DNA from: Hydrangea macrophylla
Taxonomy: Eukaryota > Streptophyta > Magnoliopsida > Cornales > Hydrangeaceae
Assembly: GCA_033977485.1 (NCBI GenBank)
Contig: CM066994.1
Location: 29,834,637-29,898,636, forward strand
Reading direction: 5' to 3'
DNA length: 64,000 bases
The notes under the pieces were generated by a model, which was given only the letters and a program-made list of their open reading frames with translations, was not told where the DNA came from and ran no database searches. A program made the position numbers and the translations under genes. Shown piece after piece: positions 11,623 through 23,525 of this stretch (within the stretch, counting starts at the first letter, position 1; each line of letters begins with the position of its first letter).

Positions 11623-13522
11623 TGTCGCGCCCCGAATTTCGCCAAACTCGGAGCACGAGGGTCGACCGGTCAATACTCAAAGTTGTGGTCCAACTTGGAC
11701 GCACAGATAAGACATGACAGGCTAATTTAAAAAAAAAATTTATAACAGTAAAAAAATTCCATTAATTTCATTTATAATAAAAGAAAAGGAATTACAACTG
11801 TTACTTTTCCCCACCATTAAATACAAGTACACATATTCCCCACTCTCAATCATGGTTAATTGATAAAAGGTCTAACTATGCTACCCGGCTCAACTGCTGC
11901 TTCCCTCTCACCTAAAAATATTAATAAAAATAATAATGAGACAAGAGCTCAGTGAGTAAAATACATTTAATATAAAAAAAAATAGATTTTTGATCTCAAA
12001 TCTTTGATATAATACTTTATTATATCATTATCAGTAGTCCCAATTAATTATTGTATGTAATTATATAATTTATCAAATATCTTATATATTTGCACACAGT
12101 TGCTATCTGCAACACAAATTACATATCACACATTTATTTCATGCACATAAGTCCAATGCTTACATATGAAGTAATTTATGCATTAATCTTTCTTTGATAT
12201 TGGTTCTTATCAAATTCTCATTAGGTTACCAACACAATTGTATACACCAGTCCAGCTCGAAATGTATACAATCACATGGCCACAGCACCCCAGCCCAGCT
12301 CGAAAGGTGTATACTACCCACCAGCCAAGCTTGAAATGGAATAGTATATTAGTGCACTAACTGTAGGACTATCTCAATCCTGGCCATCTCAACATAGACT
12401 ACCTTAGTCATCCAGCTATCATAAGGCCACGACCTTAACCAATATCACCATTAATATTATGATTAATGCATGCTTGCATATGGTATCACAATGCAATTAA
12501 AAGAGTAATACTGTATTAAATATTTAATTCTAAAGTATATATAGTACTGAATAATTAAAGTTGACTTTTGGACCATTTTTAACTAAACCAAATATTTGTA
12601 AAGATCCAACATATTGGACATATTTAATAGATAAATGTAATAGAAGAGATTTACTCACCATATGACTTCTTGCCCAACCCAAGCCTGGGATCATTTGTTT
12701 TACTTTCTTTTTTTTCTTTCTTTGCACTGTTTTTCTCTCCTAATTTAATTATCTTACATTATGTCCTTCTCTTTGTGGCTCCAGTGGCTTAGTACACACT
12801 TTATGTAATACTTAACCACTTATACAAAATTGACACAAGAAAGCATGCACACCATATTTTCCCCTCTAGCCCAACATACAAACACGCACACACACTAGCA
12901 TAATTGAGCACCTGGGTGCTTTATTATTATTATTTTTTTCCCAGCCACCTACCCACCACAGACCATAGCTCTCTCTCTATAGATCTGCTTTCACTCTCAC
13001 TACCTGAGACCCCAAATTCCCCCCATTTCGTATGTGCATATGTGTACATATTTATATCCCTCACAGTCTTGGCAACCAAGACATTACCTTATCTTTATAA
13101 TTCTTAATCTTATCTTTTTGTATCTCTCAGTCTCATCCTTTCTCACTCTCACACGTGCACGTAACTAAAACCTATCATATACACGTGTATACATATGGAT
13201 ATATATTTAGAGATATTAATACACACATACAAAAATGGATCTTTCTATGTTTTATAAAATATTTAAGAAATTATATTTTATTACTATCAAATTGTATCCT
13301 TCAAAGGTTAACACCAAATGGTACTTTAGCAAAGTTACTACCAATTGGTACCAATAATCATAACATAATGACATCTTATTCTTACAATTTGGAACCTAAA
13401 AATTTGATATATGATACTACCAAAAGTATATAATAGTATTATAAAATTTTTCATACATAAATATGTATTGTATAGTTATCTATTTATTTATTTATTTATT
13501 TATTTTTAATTAGGTTATTACA
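11623..13522 (-). repeat. LTR of element C (3' copy)
   Basis: This is 1900 bp with TG...CA ends, and it equals 15139-17038 at an offset of 3516. It contains a TATA-like GGGATATAAA (13051-13060, minus) and a TTTA microsatellite at about 13480-13505. Short frames in it are duplicated by the LTR and show no protein similarity. Confidence 0.93.
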
Positions 13523-15138
13523 TTCTACCCTCCTTAAAGAGGATTTCGTCCTCGAAATCAAAGTTCTCATATGATAAATATCCCATTTCAAATTATTGCA
13601 GTGGCTCTCATGTACTAACAAAAGTATAAGAGTCAAAACTTTGATTTTTTTTTTTTTTTTAACACAATACTTGAGCAATTCACTAGAAGACATGCAAACT
13701 TTTTAAGTAATATCATGTAGCTAGTATTGCTTTTTATGTTTATGAATAAGAATATGATTCTTGCTATGAAAGAGCACCTCTAGTTCAAGTGCCTTTTTAG
13801 ATTTCCAAATACTCTTTTTCATAACTAATTTATTTGTAGGAAAATAGCCAATGCACAAGGTTTTCAAATGAATTAGTACTCTATGGTTTCATAAATAATT
13901 TTATACAAGTAATCAAATCCAAAATTCATTATAACTAAGTAACTACGCCTATTCTTACCCGTCACTAAATCACCATTTAATCTATTCAAATATAACGCCA
14001 TTCTCTAATGAAAGTAGTGTCGGTCTTGACATTTTGGGGTCCTAAGCAAACCTTGAAGATAGGCCTCTATAAAGTTTAGCAAATTTTATTTTATTTTTTT
14101 TTTCCTAGGACCAGTAAAAAAACACAAAAATTATTTACATAAGAAAATTACTTAAACTAACATGTATATAATAGACTATTATTTTAAGGGGCCTTTTTTT
14201 TTTTTTTTTTTGTTAAACTAACTTAGCCTCCGTGGATTAATTCTCTCTTTCTTATTCTTTTCTCACTCTTACACTTTTTGCATTAATTAATCCAATCCAA
14301 GTAAGCTGATACTCTTCTCAAAAAAAAAATATATGCTGATACAGGTACATAGAGATCTAAGAGAGGGTTATACTAGTTATCCACTTATATACCAATATAA
14401 AAATAGGTCTTTTTAAGAGTTGCTACATGTTGGCAATTGATTGCTTTTTATTATAACCTGTGACTATTGGTGGGATTCTACATAAAATGACTACTACCAA
14501 ATTGCACTTTATAATTACTAAATGGTACCTAAAAAGTTACTTGTACTAAAAATTACTACATAATGACACCTTGATATTATAATCGGAAACTTGAAAATTG
14601 GATATATCATATAACAAAATTACATAACTACATTGTAGAATTTATGACACGTAAATATAAAATAAGTAACTATCTATTCATTTATGCCTTTTAATTAAAT
14701 TATCCTCCTTAAAGAGGATTTTGTTCCACCAACGTTTTTTTTTTTTTTTTCACATAATGATAGTGATTAATTAATTTTAAACACTTCCTTAGTTTCCATT
14801 AGCTAACCTATCTAATCCACTTAATTAACATATCGTTTATACATATCAAATCCAAGAAAGCACCTAGGACCTAACACATAACAAATGAGGAGGTACAAAG
14901 TCATATAACTGTTGACTCTTACATTAGATACAGAATCGCCCCCTACCAAAGTTTTCAATGAATCTTTCCCGTGTCACCTCTATAAAACCTATAAGACATT
15001 TTACACTAGAAATGAGTGCTTACAAATGGTTTAGCATGTACAACATAAAATAGTCTAGTATATTATTGTCCAAAAATAAAATAACAACTAGACCTCCTCT
15101 CAAGTCCCTAGGTTCGAACTTTTGCTCTGATACCACTC
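13523..15138 (-). other. non-coding interior of element C
   Basis: On the minus strand it starts with primer site TGGTATCAGAGC (15135-15124) and ends with hairpin GATTTCG-AGGA-CGAAATC (13559-13542) and a purine tract (about 13536-13523). I found no gag or pol trace. The segment 14400-14730 is a diverged second copy of the LTR edge plus the PPT region. The remainder is AT-rich with poly-T runs. Confidence 0.85.
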
Positions 15139-17038
15139 TGTCGCGCCCCGAATTTCGCCAAACTCGGAGCACGAGGGTCGACCGGTCAATACTCAAAGTT
15201 GTGGTCCAACTTGGACGCACAGATAAGACATGACAGGCTAATTTAAAAAAAAAATTTATAACAGTAAAAAAATTCCATTAATTTCATTTATAATAAAAGA
15301 AAAGGAATTACAACTGTTACTTTTCCCCACCATTAAATACAAGTACACATATTCCCCACTCTCAATCATGGTTAATTGATAAAAGGTCTAACTATGCTAC
15401 CCGGCTCAACTGCTGCTTCCCTCTCACCTAAAAATATTAATAAAAATAATAATGAGACAAGAGCTCAGTGAGTAAAATACATTTAATATAAAAAAAAATA
15501 GATTTTTGATCTCAAATCTTTGATATAATACTTTATTATATCATTATCAGTAGTCCCAATTAATTATTGTATGTAATTATATAATTTATCAAATATCTTA
15601 TATATTTGCACACAGTTGCTATCTGCAACACAAATTACATATCACACATTTATTTCATGCACATAAGTCCAATGCTTACATATGAAGTAATTTATGCATT
15701 AATCTTTCTTTGATATTGGTTCTTATCAAATTCTCATTAGGTTACCAACACAATTGTATACACCAGTCCAGCTCGAAATGTATACAATCACATGGCCACA
15801 GCACCCCAGCCCAGCTCGAAAGGTGTATACTACCCACCAGCCAAGCTTGAAATGGAATAGTATATTAGTGCACTAACTGTAGGACTATCTCAATCCTGGC
15901 CATCTCAACATAGACTACCTTAGTCATCCAGCTATCATAAGGCCACGACCTTAACCAATATCACCATTAATATTATGATTAATGCATGCTTGCATATGGT
16001 ATCACAATGCAATTAAAAGAGTAATACTGTATTAAATATTTAATTCTAAAGTATATATAGTACTGAATAATTAAAGTTGACTTTTGGACCATTTTTAACT
16101 AAACCAAATATTTGTAAAGATCCAACATATTGGACATATTTAATAGATAAATGTAATAGAAGAGATTTACTCACCATATGACTTCTTGCCCAACCCAAGC
16201 CTGGGATCATTTGTTTTACTTTCTTTTTTTTCTTTCTTTGCACTGTTTTTCTCTCCTAATTTAATTATCTTACATTATGTCCTTCTCTTTGTGGCTCCAG
16301 TGGCTTAGTACACACTTTATGTAATACTTAACCACTTATACAAAATTGACACAAGAAAGCATGCACACCATATTTTCCCCTCTAGCCCAACATACAAACA
16401 CGCACACACACTAGCATAATTGAGCACCTGGGTGCTTTATTATTATTATTTTTTTCCCAGCCACCTACCCACCACAGACCATAGCTCTCTCTCTATAGAT
16501 CTGCTTTCACTCTCACTACCTGAGACCCCAAATTCCCCCCATTTCGTATGTGCATATGTGTACATATTTATATCCCTCACAGTCTTGGCAACCAAGACAT
16601 TACCTTATCTTTATAATTCTTAATCTTATCTTTTTGTATCTCTCAGTCTCATCCTTTCTCACTCTCACACGTGCACGTAACTAAAACCTATCATATACAC
16701 GTGTATACATATGGATATATATTTAGAGATATTAATACACACATACAAAAATGGATCTTTCTATGTTTTATAAAATATTTAAGAAATTATATTTTATTAC
16801 TATCAAATTGTATCCTTCAAAGGTTAACACCAAATGGTACTTTAGCAAAGTTACTACCAATTGGTACCAATAATCATAACATAATGACATCTTATTCTTA
16901 CAATTTGGAACCTAAAAATTTGATATATGATACTACCAAAAGTATATAATAGTATTATAAAATTTTTCATACATAAATATGTATTGTATAGTTATCTATT
17001 TATTTATTTATTTATTTATTTTTAATTAGGTTATTACA
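15139..17038 (-). repeat. LTR of element C (5' copy)
   Basis: The second 1900-bp LTR, adjacent to the primer site. The TATA-like motif is at 16567-16576 on the minus strand. Confidence 0.93.
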
Positions 17039-17262
17039 GCTATCCGTAGATGTTGCTCGTGTTCTTCTTCTGACTTAGAATATATCAAAATATCAACTAC
17101 AAAGATGATGACAAACTGATCCAAATAAGGCTTGAACACTCTGTTCATCAGATCCATAAACACTACCGGGGCATTCGTCATTCCAAACAGCATCACCAAA
17201 AATTCATAGTGACCATATCGGGTTCTGAAAGCACTCTTAGGTATATCTTCCTTCTGTACCCT
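17039..17262 (-). pseudogene. element B pol, RT fragment between C and F
   Basis: The minus-strand frame covers the core of reverse transcriptase: [20 protein letters not shown] through to [20 protein letters not shown]. The catalytic FIDD of element A reads FVVD here, so one of the paired aspartates is lost. The sequence abuts C at 17038 through GCTAT and F at 17263 through ACCCT, and the codon order continues directly into 52964. Confidence 0.93.
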
Positions 17263-17550
17263 TGTCGACACCCCAATTTTGACCTAACGTCGAATTTAGG
17301 AGAGTGTCACCTCCACGTCCAATGATGATAAGGACCGAAAGATTCGAAGTATTCCAAGCTCTTCAGAAAGTTTTCCAAACGCGATAAAATTTCACAAAAA
17401 GGAGAAAATACCAGGTATTTAGGAGAATTCAGGTATACGACACCATTTTTGGAAAAGATCTTTGAAAATAAAGTTTCTTTAAGAAAAAGAAAAAAGAAAA
17501 GACCTAGAAAGAGAAGCTTAACAAAAAAATGGCAGACGGCAAACATCGAG

Positions 17551-17865
17551 GCACTCAGTGAGTGTCGAACGGCATTAAGGGAGTGCCGGACGGCATTCAG
17601 TGAGTGCCGAACAACAATCACAGAGTGCCGCTGACATTTTCTGACAACCGTTTGCTTTTAAAGTCCGTATTTTGTGGTAGAATACGTATATGTAGGCAGA
17701 TAAAAACAAAAAACTGATAAAGTAGGGCTGACTAAAACGCGGCAGCTAATCATTTTCGGCGGCTCTCAGCGAATGCCGCACGACAGTCATGGAGTGCTGC
17801 CGCGGCATTCACAGAGTGCCGCGTCGGCATCCACGGACTGCCGCAAATGATTTTTGACTGCCGCC
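17551..17865 (+). repeat. hairpin array in 5' LTR of F
   Basis: A run of imperfect palindromes built on CGGCATTC-NNN-GAGTGCCG, about seven or eight of them. The same array at 50131-50445 in the 3' LTR is better preserved. Frames reading through it give an artificial repeat of the type ECRTA. Confidence 0.9.
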
Positions 17866-17972
17866 CTGGGCAGTAGTCTATCTAATTTCAGGAAGTACAT
17901 ATTGTACCACCAAATGAGACATTGACACCTGGTTTTTACTCCGAATTCACTGAAAATACTTGGTAATTTTGC

Positions 17973-17981
17973 CTATAAAAG
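17973..17981 (+). promoter_or_regulatory. TATA box of F 5' LTR
   Basis: CTATAAAAG lies 29 nt upstream of a G19 run at 18002-18020. That places the expected transcription start within or next to the G run. The same arrangement recurs in the 3' LTR. Confidence 0.65.
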
Positions 17982-20252
17982 AGAGAGGATCTTCCTTCAG
18001 AGGGGGGGGGGGGGGGGGGGAGAGAGAGAGAGACCAAAAATAATATTGGGAAAATACACAAGAAATCACTATCATTACAACAACACATATTTGAGAGAGT
18101 TTTGGAGAGCTTGAAGAAGAACTTGGAAGATCTTCAAAATATAGGAATTTGAGGATAGTCTTGGAGGTGAACCTCTAATCTTAGTTGTGCTTTATTTCTT
18201 TTGAGCTTCTAATCCTCAAGTCATTTAGTTTTTCTTGATTAAGTTTTAGAGTTTGTTGAGTAAACTTGGAAGTCTTTGTTTCTAATTCTTGGATCCTTCT
18301 TCTATTCTTTTTGTTTATACTTTTCTCTTGAGATTCTTGGAGATCTTCAACATCTCTCTTGAAAGCTCTTGAGTTTGATCTTTTGAATCTCATATATGCT
18401 TATGCTTCACATGGTAGTCAGTGTTTGTTCATCATTTCACTTTGTAAACAAATAGGTGGATCCAAGTCCATATTCATGACTTGGATTCTCTAACTTGGAA
18501 TTTCATGGGGTCTTCTCTATATCCTCTTGAAGTTCATGAACTAGTTTTTTATTCTTTCTCTTTTTCTTGTTTATGTTCTTCTCTTGAGACTCTTGGGGAT
18601 CTCTAAGCTTGAGTTTTCATGGAGTCTCCTTATATTCCTTGAAAACTCATGAGTTTTAGTCATGTCTTGATCCCCAATAACCATCAAATGGTAGGAGAAG
18701 TGGTTTGGTTTAAACCCAACTTCATGATTTAATAGTTGGGGTTAACAAATAAAAGTTGAACTTGACAAATGAAAATAGTGAGTTCACAAACTGTTTTTGA
18801 TCAAAGATTTTTAGTTCAAAATCTTACCGTTGAAATCAAGTGAAACCAACGGGAAAGTGTCAATAACACAATATTCTACCACTGTAATTTTTTTTTATGA
18901 GATTTTTTGCTTAGAGGGGTTTGATCATGGGTTTTGTGGGTTAACCACAATCTGTCCAGAGCTTCAGAATAGTTTCAGAACAGTAAAACGTTTTTGAAAT
19001 TAGTAAATTAGAGCCTTATCCAAGTATTTTCAACTTCAAATATATTTTTCCATGTAGTTTAATGTGTTAGGAAAGTCCCCTAAAAAGAATGAAGCATTTC
19101 GGATTATTTTACTATTTTTAAAAAATCAAACAAAATCTCTGGACAGAGAGTTGTACATCTCTGAGTGATGTCTGGTGTTTGTCCTTTTCCCAGAGATCCA
19201 ATCGTTGAAACTTTGATTTTCTTTTTGATTTGGAAACTAGACTCACAGAGGCATCTTGTGTCCAAAATTCACCGAAATCAACCCATGGGAAGCAAGCTTT
19301 TTATTTCTTTAAAGTTCTGGTCTGCTCTCTGCAATTTTCAGAATTTTATGACAGATTTGACCAACTTTGTAAATAGTGGTTTAAATGATCTTTTCATGGT
19401 CTAGGGTTCAAACCATGCTTTAAGGATAATTAGCTAAACTTAAATTCAGAGGTTAAATGATTCAAATCAATGAATAAGTTAATAGCTTACTCTTGTTCAT
19501 ATTCATAAATTCATATACATTCACCCATACATGTTGATACTTGTAATTAGGACTTATTTTAGCTAGAGCATGTTACTTAGGATTCAATAATATATCTTGT
19601 TTAAAACATGTGGACTAACCCTTTGTTTTGTAGCGCTATTAAGGTATGATTTCTCAAAATCCTCTCTAGTTTATTCATTTATTGATTTTATTGATTTTCA
19701 AGCCTTTTTTTTACGACACCCTAGAATTAAGTCTTGCCTTATGTGTATATATGTGATTAGAGACCTTTTTTAGTAGGATTTCTTTACTTTGTATGCATTG
19801 CACGTTTAATATTCGCGGCCGGATCCCGGGTAAGTTCCCTTGTTCTCTATCTTGCATATCATGTTGTTTGCTAATTGGATTACTTGATTTTGAATGATAT
19901 TTTCCCCTTAGCAATCTTACACCATTTGGACATGCTTTTGTAATGTATATTTACATATGTACTAATTGAGGGCATACTTAGATTAATAATTGGATTAAAA
20001 GGATGTTAAGTAGAGGCCTATCGCGAGATAGGATGAAAAGGGGTGTTTTAGTCCATTGGGCTCCTTCCATTTTCATTCCATAATCCCCGGACCTAGTCAA
20101 ATCTTTGGTTTCGCAAAAGATCAGTTTCCTTTTCGAAATGGTTTCTTAATTTTCCTTTTAAAAATTAAGTGGCGACTCGTTTTGTTTTTGAATTTGGAAA
20201 GGAAGTTTTAAAAGAAAAGCTGTGGGTAAGTCAACCTGCGATATCCACAATC

Positions 20253-20302
20253 TGGCGACTCTGCTGGGGATCGAACCCAGAATCTCTGGTTTCGCTGACC
20301 AG
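20253..20302 (+). promoter_or_regulatory. primer-binding site of F with extended tRNA-Arg complementarity
   Basis: Three bases after the LTR, TGGCGACTCTGCTGGGGATC begins. The reverse complement of the whole 50 nt reads as tRNA positions 27-76: anticodon stem CTGGT/ACCAG around loop CAGCGAA, variable loop AGATT, T stem CTGGG/CCCAG around TTCGATC, acceptor strand CAGAGTC, discriminator G and CCA. This fits plant tRNA-Arg(ACG) as I know it. A normal primer site covers only the 3' terminal 12-18 nt. Confidence 0.85.
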
Positions 20303-21677
20303 AATTCTGATTTTGGGTTCACTCGAGGATTAGACTTGAAAAATATCATTTTAATCGAATTAATTAATCTTTGTGTGTCTGTTGCATTTCACTTGCACGT
20401 CCAGCCAGTCGATTGCACGGAACTATGACCTTGGAGGCTCAGGGCAACCCGGTCGGTCAAGTTATCATGGGACTGTGTGATCACCCTTGATCTCGTACCG
20501 TGATTTGGTATATTAAGCATCCTATCAGATGTGTGTCAAGGGTCCCTTATTTGACCAAAACCCAGCTTTTGCGTGGTAGTTTCTATAGAACCTTTCAATC
20601 TTAGGAAATCAACTCTTGATTAGGATTATATACTAGGAAGTTTTGTATGCCCGGAAGGGATTACTTAAGATGATGACGATACTTGCTTGATGAAAGATGC
20701 ATAATCTTTTAATCACCTTTTAGCAATTTCTCCTCATGTTCCACGACATTTGGAGAACATGCCGAACCTTGATTATAAGATTATACTTCTTATATCACGT
20801 TAGCTAAGCATCATTGACCTTATATGCATCCTAATTCATGGAAAGTACGGTGATAATCTGATCATGTGATCCTCCTACCCAAAGAGTTTTAAGTCCATCT
20901 TTGAAAGCAAACAGATTTTACTATCTTTTCCCCAAGATTTTCGATCACCCTTTCGAAAAATCTTTGGAATTCACTTTTTTGATTAAAATTCCAAATTAAT
21001 TACCTTTGTTAAGGTACATTTTCACATGATCATTTTCTAAGGAAAATCCAAAATCTTAGGAATTGTTTTTGAAAAAAATTGCTCTTCAAATGAATTTTAA
21101 AGCAAAATTTCAATCCAATCATCTTCATTGGGAAATGTTTTCACATCCTCATTTTTTAAATAAAAGATTCAAAATTCTTGAGAATTGTTTTTGAAAAATC
21201 TCATCGTTATAAAGAAATGTTTTTCAAATGAATTTCGAAAATTTTAAATACCCGACCTTTGAAAGGGTAGTGGGGATCACAATGAAAGGAGAAATTATTG
21301 CACTTGACATGGGTGAGGATTTTATGTGCTTATGTGTCTACGTGTTAGGATTAGAATTTTCTTTGCTTTGGCATATAGAGTATGAACACACACACTTTCA
21401 TTTCATTCGTGTGTCATATGTGCAGTGCATGCATCAAATCATAAGAGCATGTACATTTCGCGCTCTCACCAATCGATATCATTACATACGTGTAGCGTAC
21501 AAACTCACAACATCTTCGTCCCAATTAAGATCAAAGTCCCTCAAACATCCCTTACTATTCAATTCTGCATGCGGACCTTTTTCCTATCTATTTTTTTAGA
21601 AAGAGTGGAACAACCAGAGCCCCTAGTAAGGACACTTCTAATCTTCTTGGGTTTATCTCTCTTAATTAGAGGAGATC
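20303..21677 (+). other. 5' untranslated leader of F
   Basis: No coding sequence. A block at about 20410-20590 is notably well conserved in the leader of element G (55740-55910, reversed), more so than flanking sequence. The rest is AT-rich. Confidence 0.7.
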
Positions 21678-22658
21678 ATGGACCATCACGTCGAGACAGA
21701 CCCACCAATGGCCCACAGAGCTTTGGTGGAGAAAGTGAGCAAACTGCAAGTCATTGTTGAGCAACAAGATTCTAGGGTGAAGCAATTGGAGGGGGTCATG
21801 CTTGAGTTCATTCAATTATTGAAAGATCAAATGGGCCCTGATGAGGAAAAGATGGATCAGAGAGTAATAGATTGCTTAAAGAAGCACCAATAGGCATGTC
21901 TGAACCCACCTGTGCACCGAAGCCCATGTCCAAACCCAACCTATCACCAAAGTCCATACCCAAGCTCAACCATTCACCAAAGCCCACATCCAGGCCCAAT
22001 CCCAACTAACCAAAGAGCCATTCCAAGTCCACATCTCAACCCAAAAACCAACTCAAGCTCAAAGTCGAATTCAAAATCAAACCAAGCCCGCAGGCCGAGA
22101 ATCTTCACCAACCTTGGCATACCATTATCCGTGGCCCTTGGTCACCTTGTCAAGAATGGTCACCTCAACCCCTTGGACCCAAAGCCACTACCAAATCCCT
22201 TACCCCGTAAATGTGACCTGTCTTTATACTGTGCCTACCACCAGACCCCTGGCCATACAACTAACTATTGCATGAAACTTCGCCATGATATCCAAGATCT
22301 CATTAAGCATAAAATCATCACTCCTTTGCTGAACCCACCGAGTGACATCTGGCATGACATACAATCTTTTCAATCACGGCCATTGCTGAATACTCTCAAG
22401 GGATTCGTTGCCTCCATAAGTGCGCAACAACCAACTGGCCCCGACCCAATCAACGGAATCGAAAAAGGCATTGACAATACTCGGTGTGAGTCAGAGAAGG
22501 GCCATTCGACTGAAAAATGGGCCATAAGGGCAGATGATGTTCCTACAAAGATACAGAAGGGGAATGATGAACCTGAGGAAGATGCCAATGAGGTAATAGT
22601 GTTTGGAAATGCTACTGCTGAATCAAATGTGGATGCTCTTGGGGACCCAATAAATTGA
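21678..22658 (+). pseudogene. gag remnant of element F (Ogre/Tat type)
   Basis: One frame of 327 codons is interrupted by a single in-frame TAG at 21891-21893. Residues 1-71 look like a charged coiled coil (VEKVSKLQVIVEQQDSRVKQ). A Pro/Ser/Asn-rich stretch follows, then a CCHC-like finger CAYHQTPGHTTNYC (C-x2-H-x4-H-x4-C) and LRHDIQDLI, a combination I associate with gag of Ogre/Tat elements. The C-terminus is acidic. The central gag (capsid) domain expected between coil and finger is missing, and no protease or polymerase follows. I infer an internally deleted gag that no longer assembles particles by itself; a truncated product from the downstream part cannot be excluded. Confidence 0.75.
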
Positions 22659-23525
22659 AAATTATCTGTGACACTCCAATTGAGACCAAGTCAAGTCTGG
22701 TAGTCAATTTACGTCCAGTCGAGTCTTCTGGTCAGTCTGTTATCAAGTCTGTTTGCAAGTCTTTGTCGAGTTTATCGAATCAAGTGATGTAATCCTCCTT
22801 CCTTACTAGTTGAATAAAACATCATTTATGCACTGTGCTAAGTCGTGAATGTATGGATCATTAAGATAAAAAAAAAAGAAAAAGAAAAAAAGTCACTTTT
22901 TTCAAACAATCATGGAAAATGCTTTGTTAATAAATCTTTGCATCCCCAAGTGATCAAAGCAAATTTTGTGCCAAAACCAAGGAGGAGTAGAGAATTGATT
23001 AGCTTTACTTTAAGAATTTAAAGATGCTCTTGCTCAATCTTGAAAAGACGAACTTGGAACTTGAAGCTTGCTCACCATCCCCTTTTCTCAAATACCAAGC
23101 CTCAAAGATGAGCCCAACCAGTCTAAAGCCATAAACTTGGTCCTTGATGGTAGCCAGACATTTTAAATGAACTTCTTCTTCCAAGAAAAAAAAAGAGAAA
23201 AAGAAAAAGGAGCTCACTAGGACGAAAACCCGAAAGGGCGCCTAGGTAAAAGTTAGAGCAAAATAAGATGCGTGTTGATTTCAAAAACCCTAATCCTAGC
23301 CAGTCAAAATCATAGAGAGAATAAGAGATAGTAAGGAAGAGAAAGAAAAGGCAGAGAATAGATAAGATTGAGAATTCTTGAGCACTTTAAAGTAGATCAT
23401 TGGCACATGAACTATCTCAAGGCTTTGTGTTGTTCTAAACAAAGAAAAGAGATTGGAAATGAAAAGAGGGACTTATCAGCTTCAAAATTTTCGTGAGAGG
23501 CCCAAACACTAAGTGAGCCTAAAAC
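22659..23525 (+). other. non-coding interior of F upstream of E
   Basis: I see no protein similarity. It has short AGTCTGT/AAGTCT repeats near 22690-22780, A-rich purine runs at 22870-22890 and 23185-23210, and ends with AAAAC (23521-23525), the left target copy of E. Confidence 0.7.

Larger units (their letters stand above)
11623..17038 (-). mobile_element. element C: non-autonomous LTR retrotransposon
   Basis: Two 1900-bp LTRs flank a 1616-bp non-coding interior. The target duplication GCTAT is seen at 11618-11622 and 17039-17043, and B pol continues across it. The minus-strand termini are TGTAATAACCT... and ...CGGGGCGCGACA, shared with element A. The primer site (TGGTATCAGAGC) and a PPT with adjacent hairpin are intact. 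I saw no LTR differences, so it is recent. With no gag or pol, it must have moved with proteins from another element. Confidence 0.95.
17263..20249 (+). repeat. 5' LTR of element F
   Basis: This is 2987 bp, starting TGTCGACACCCC and ending GCGATATCCACA. It contains a hairpin array, a TATA box, a G19 run and a long U5-like region. Compared with the 3' LTR it lacks about 145 bp that correspond to 51165-51310, apparently removed between similar GATCT/CTCTAAGCTTGAG contexts. Confidence 0.93.
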
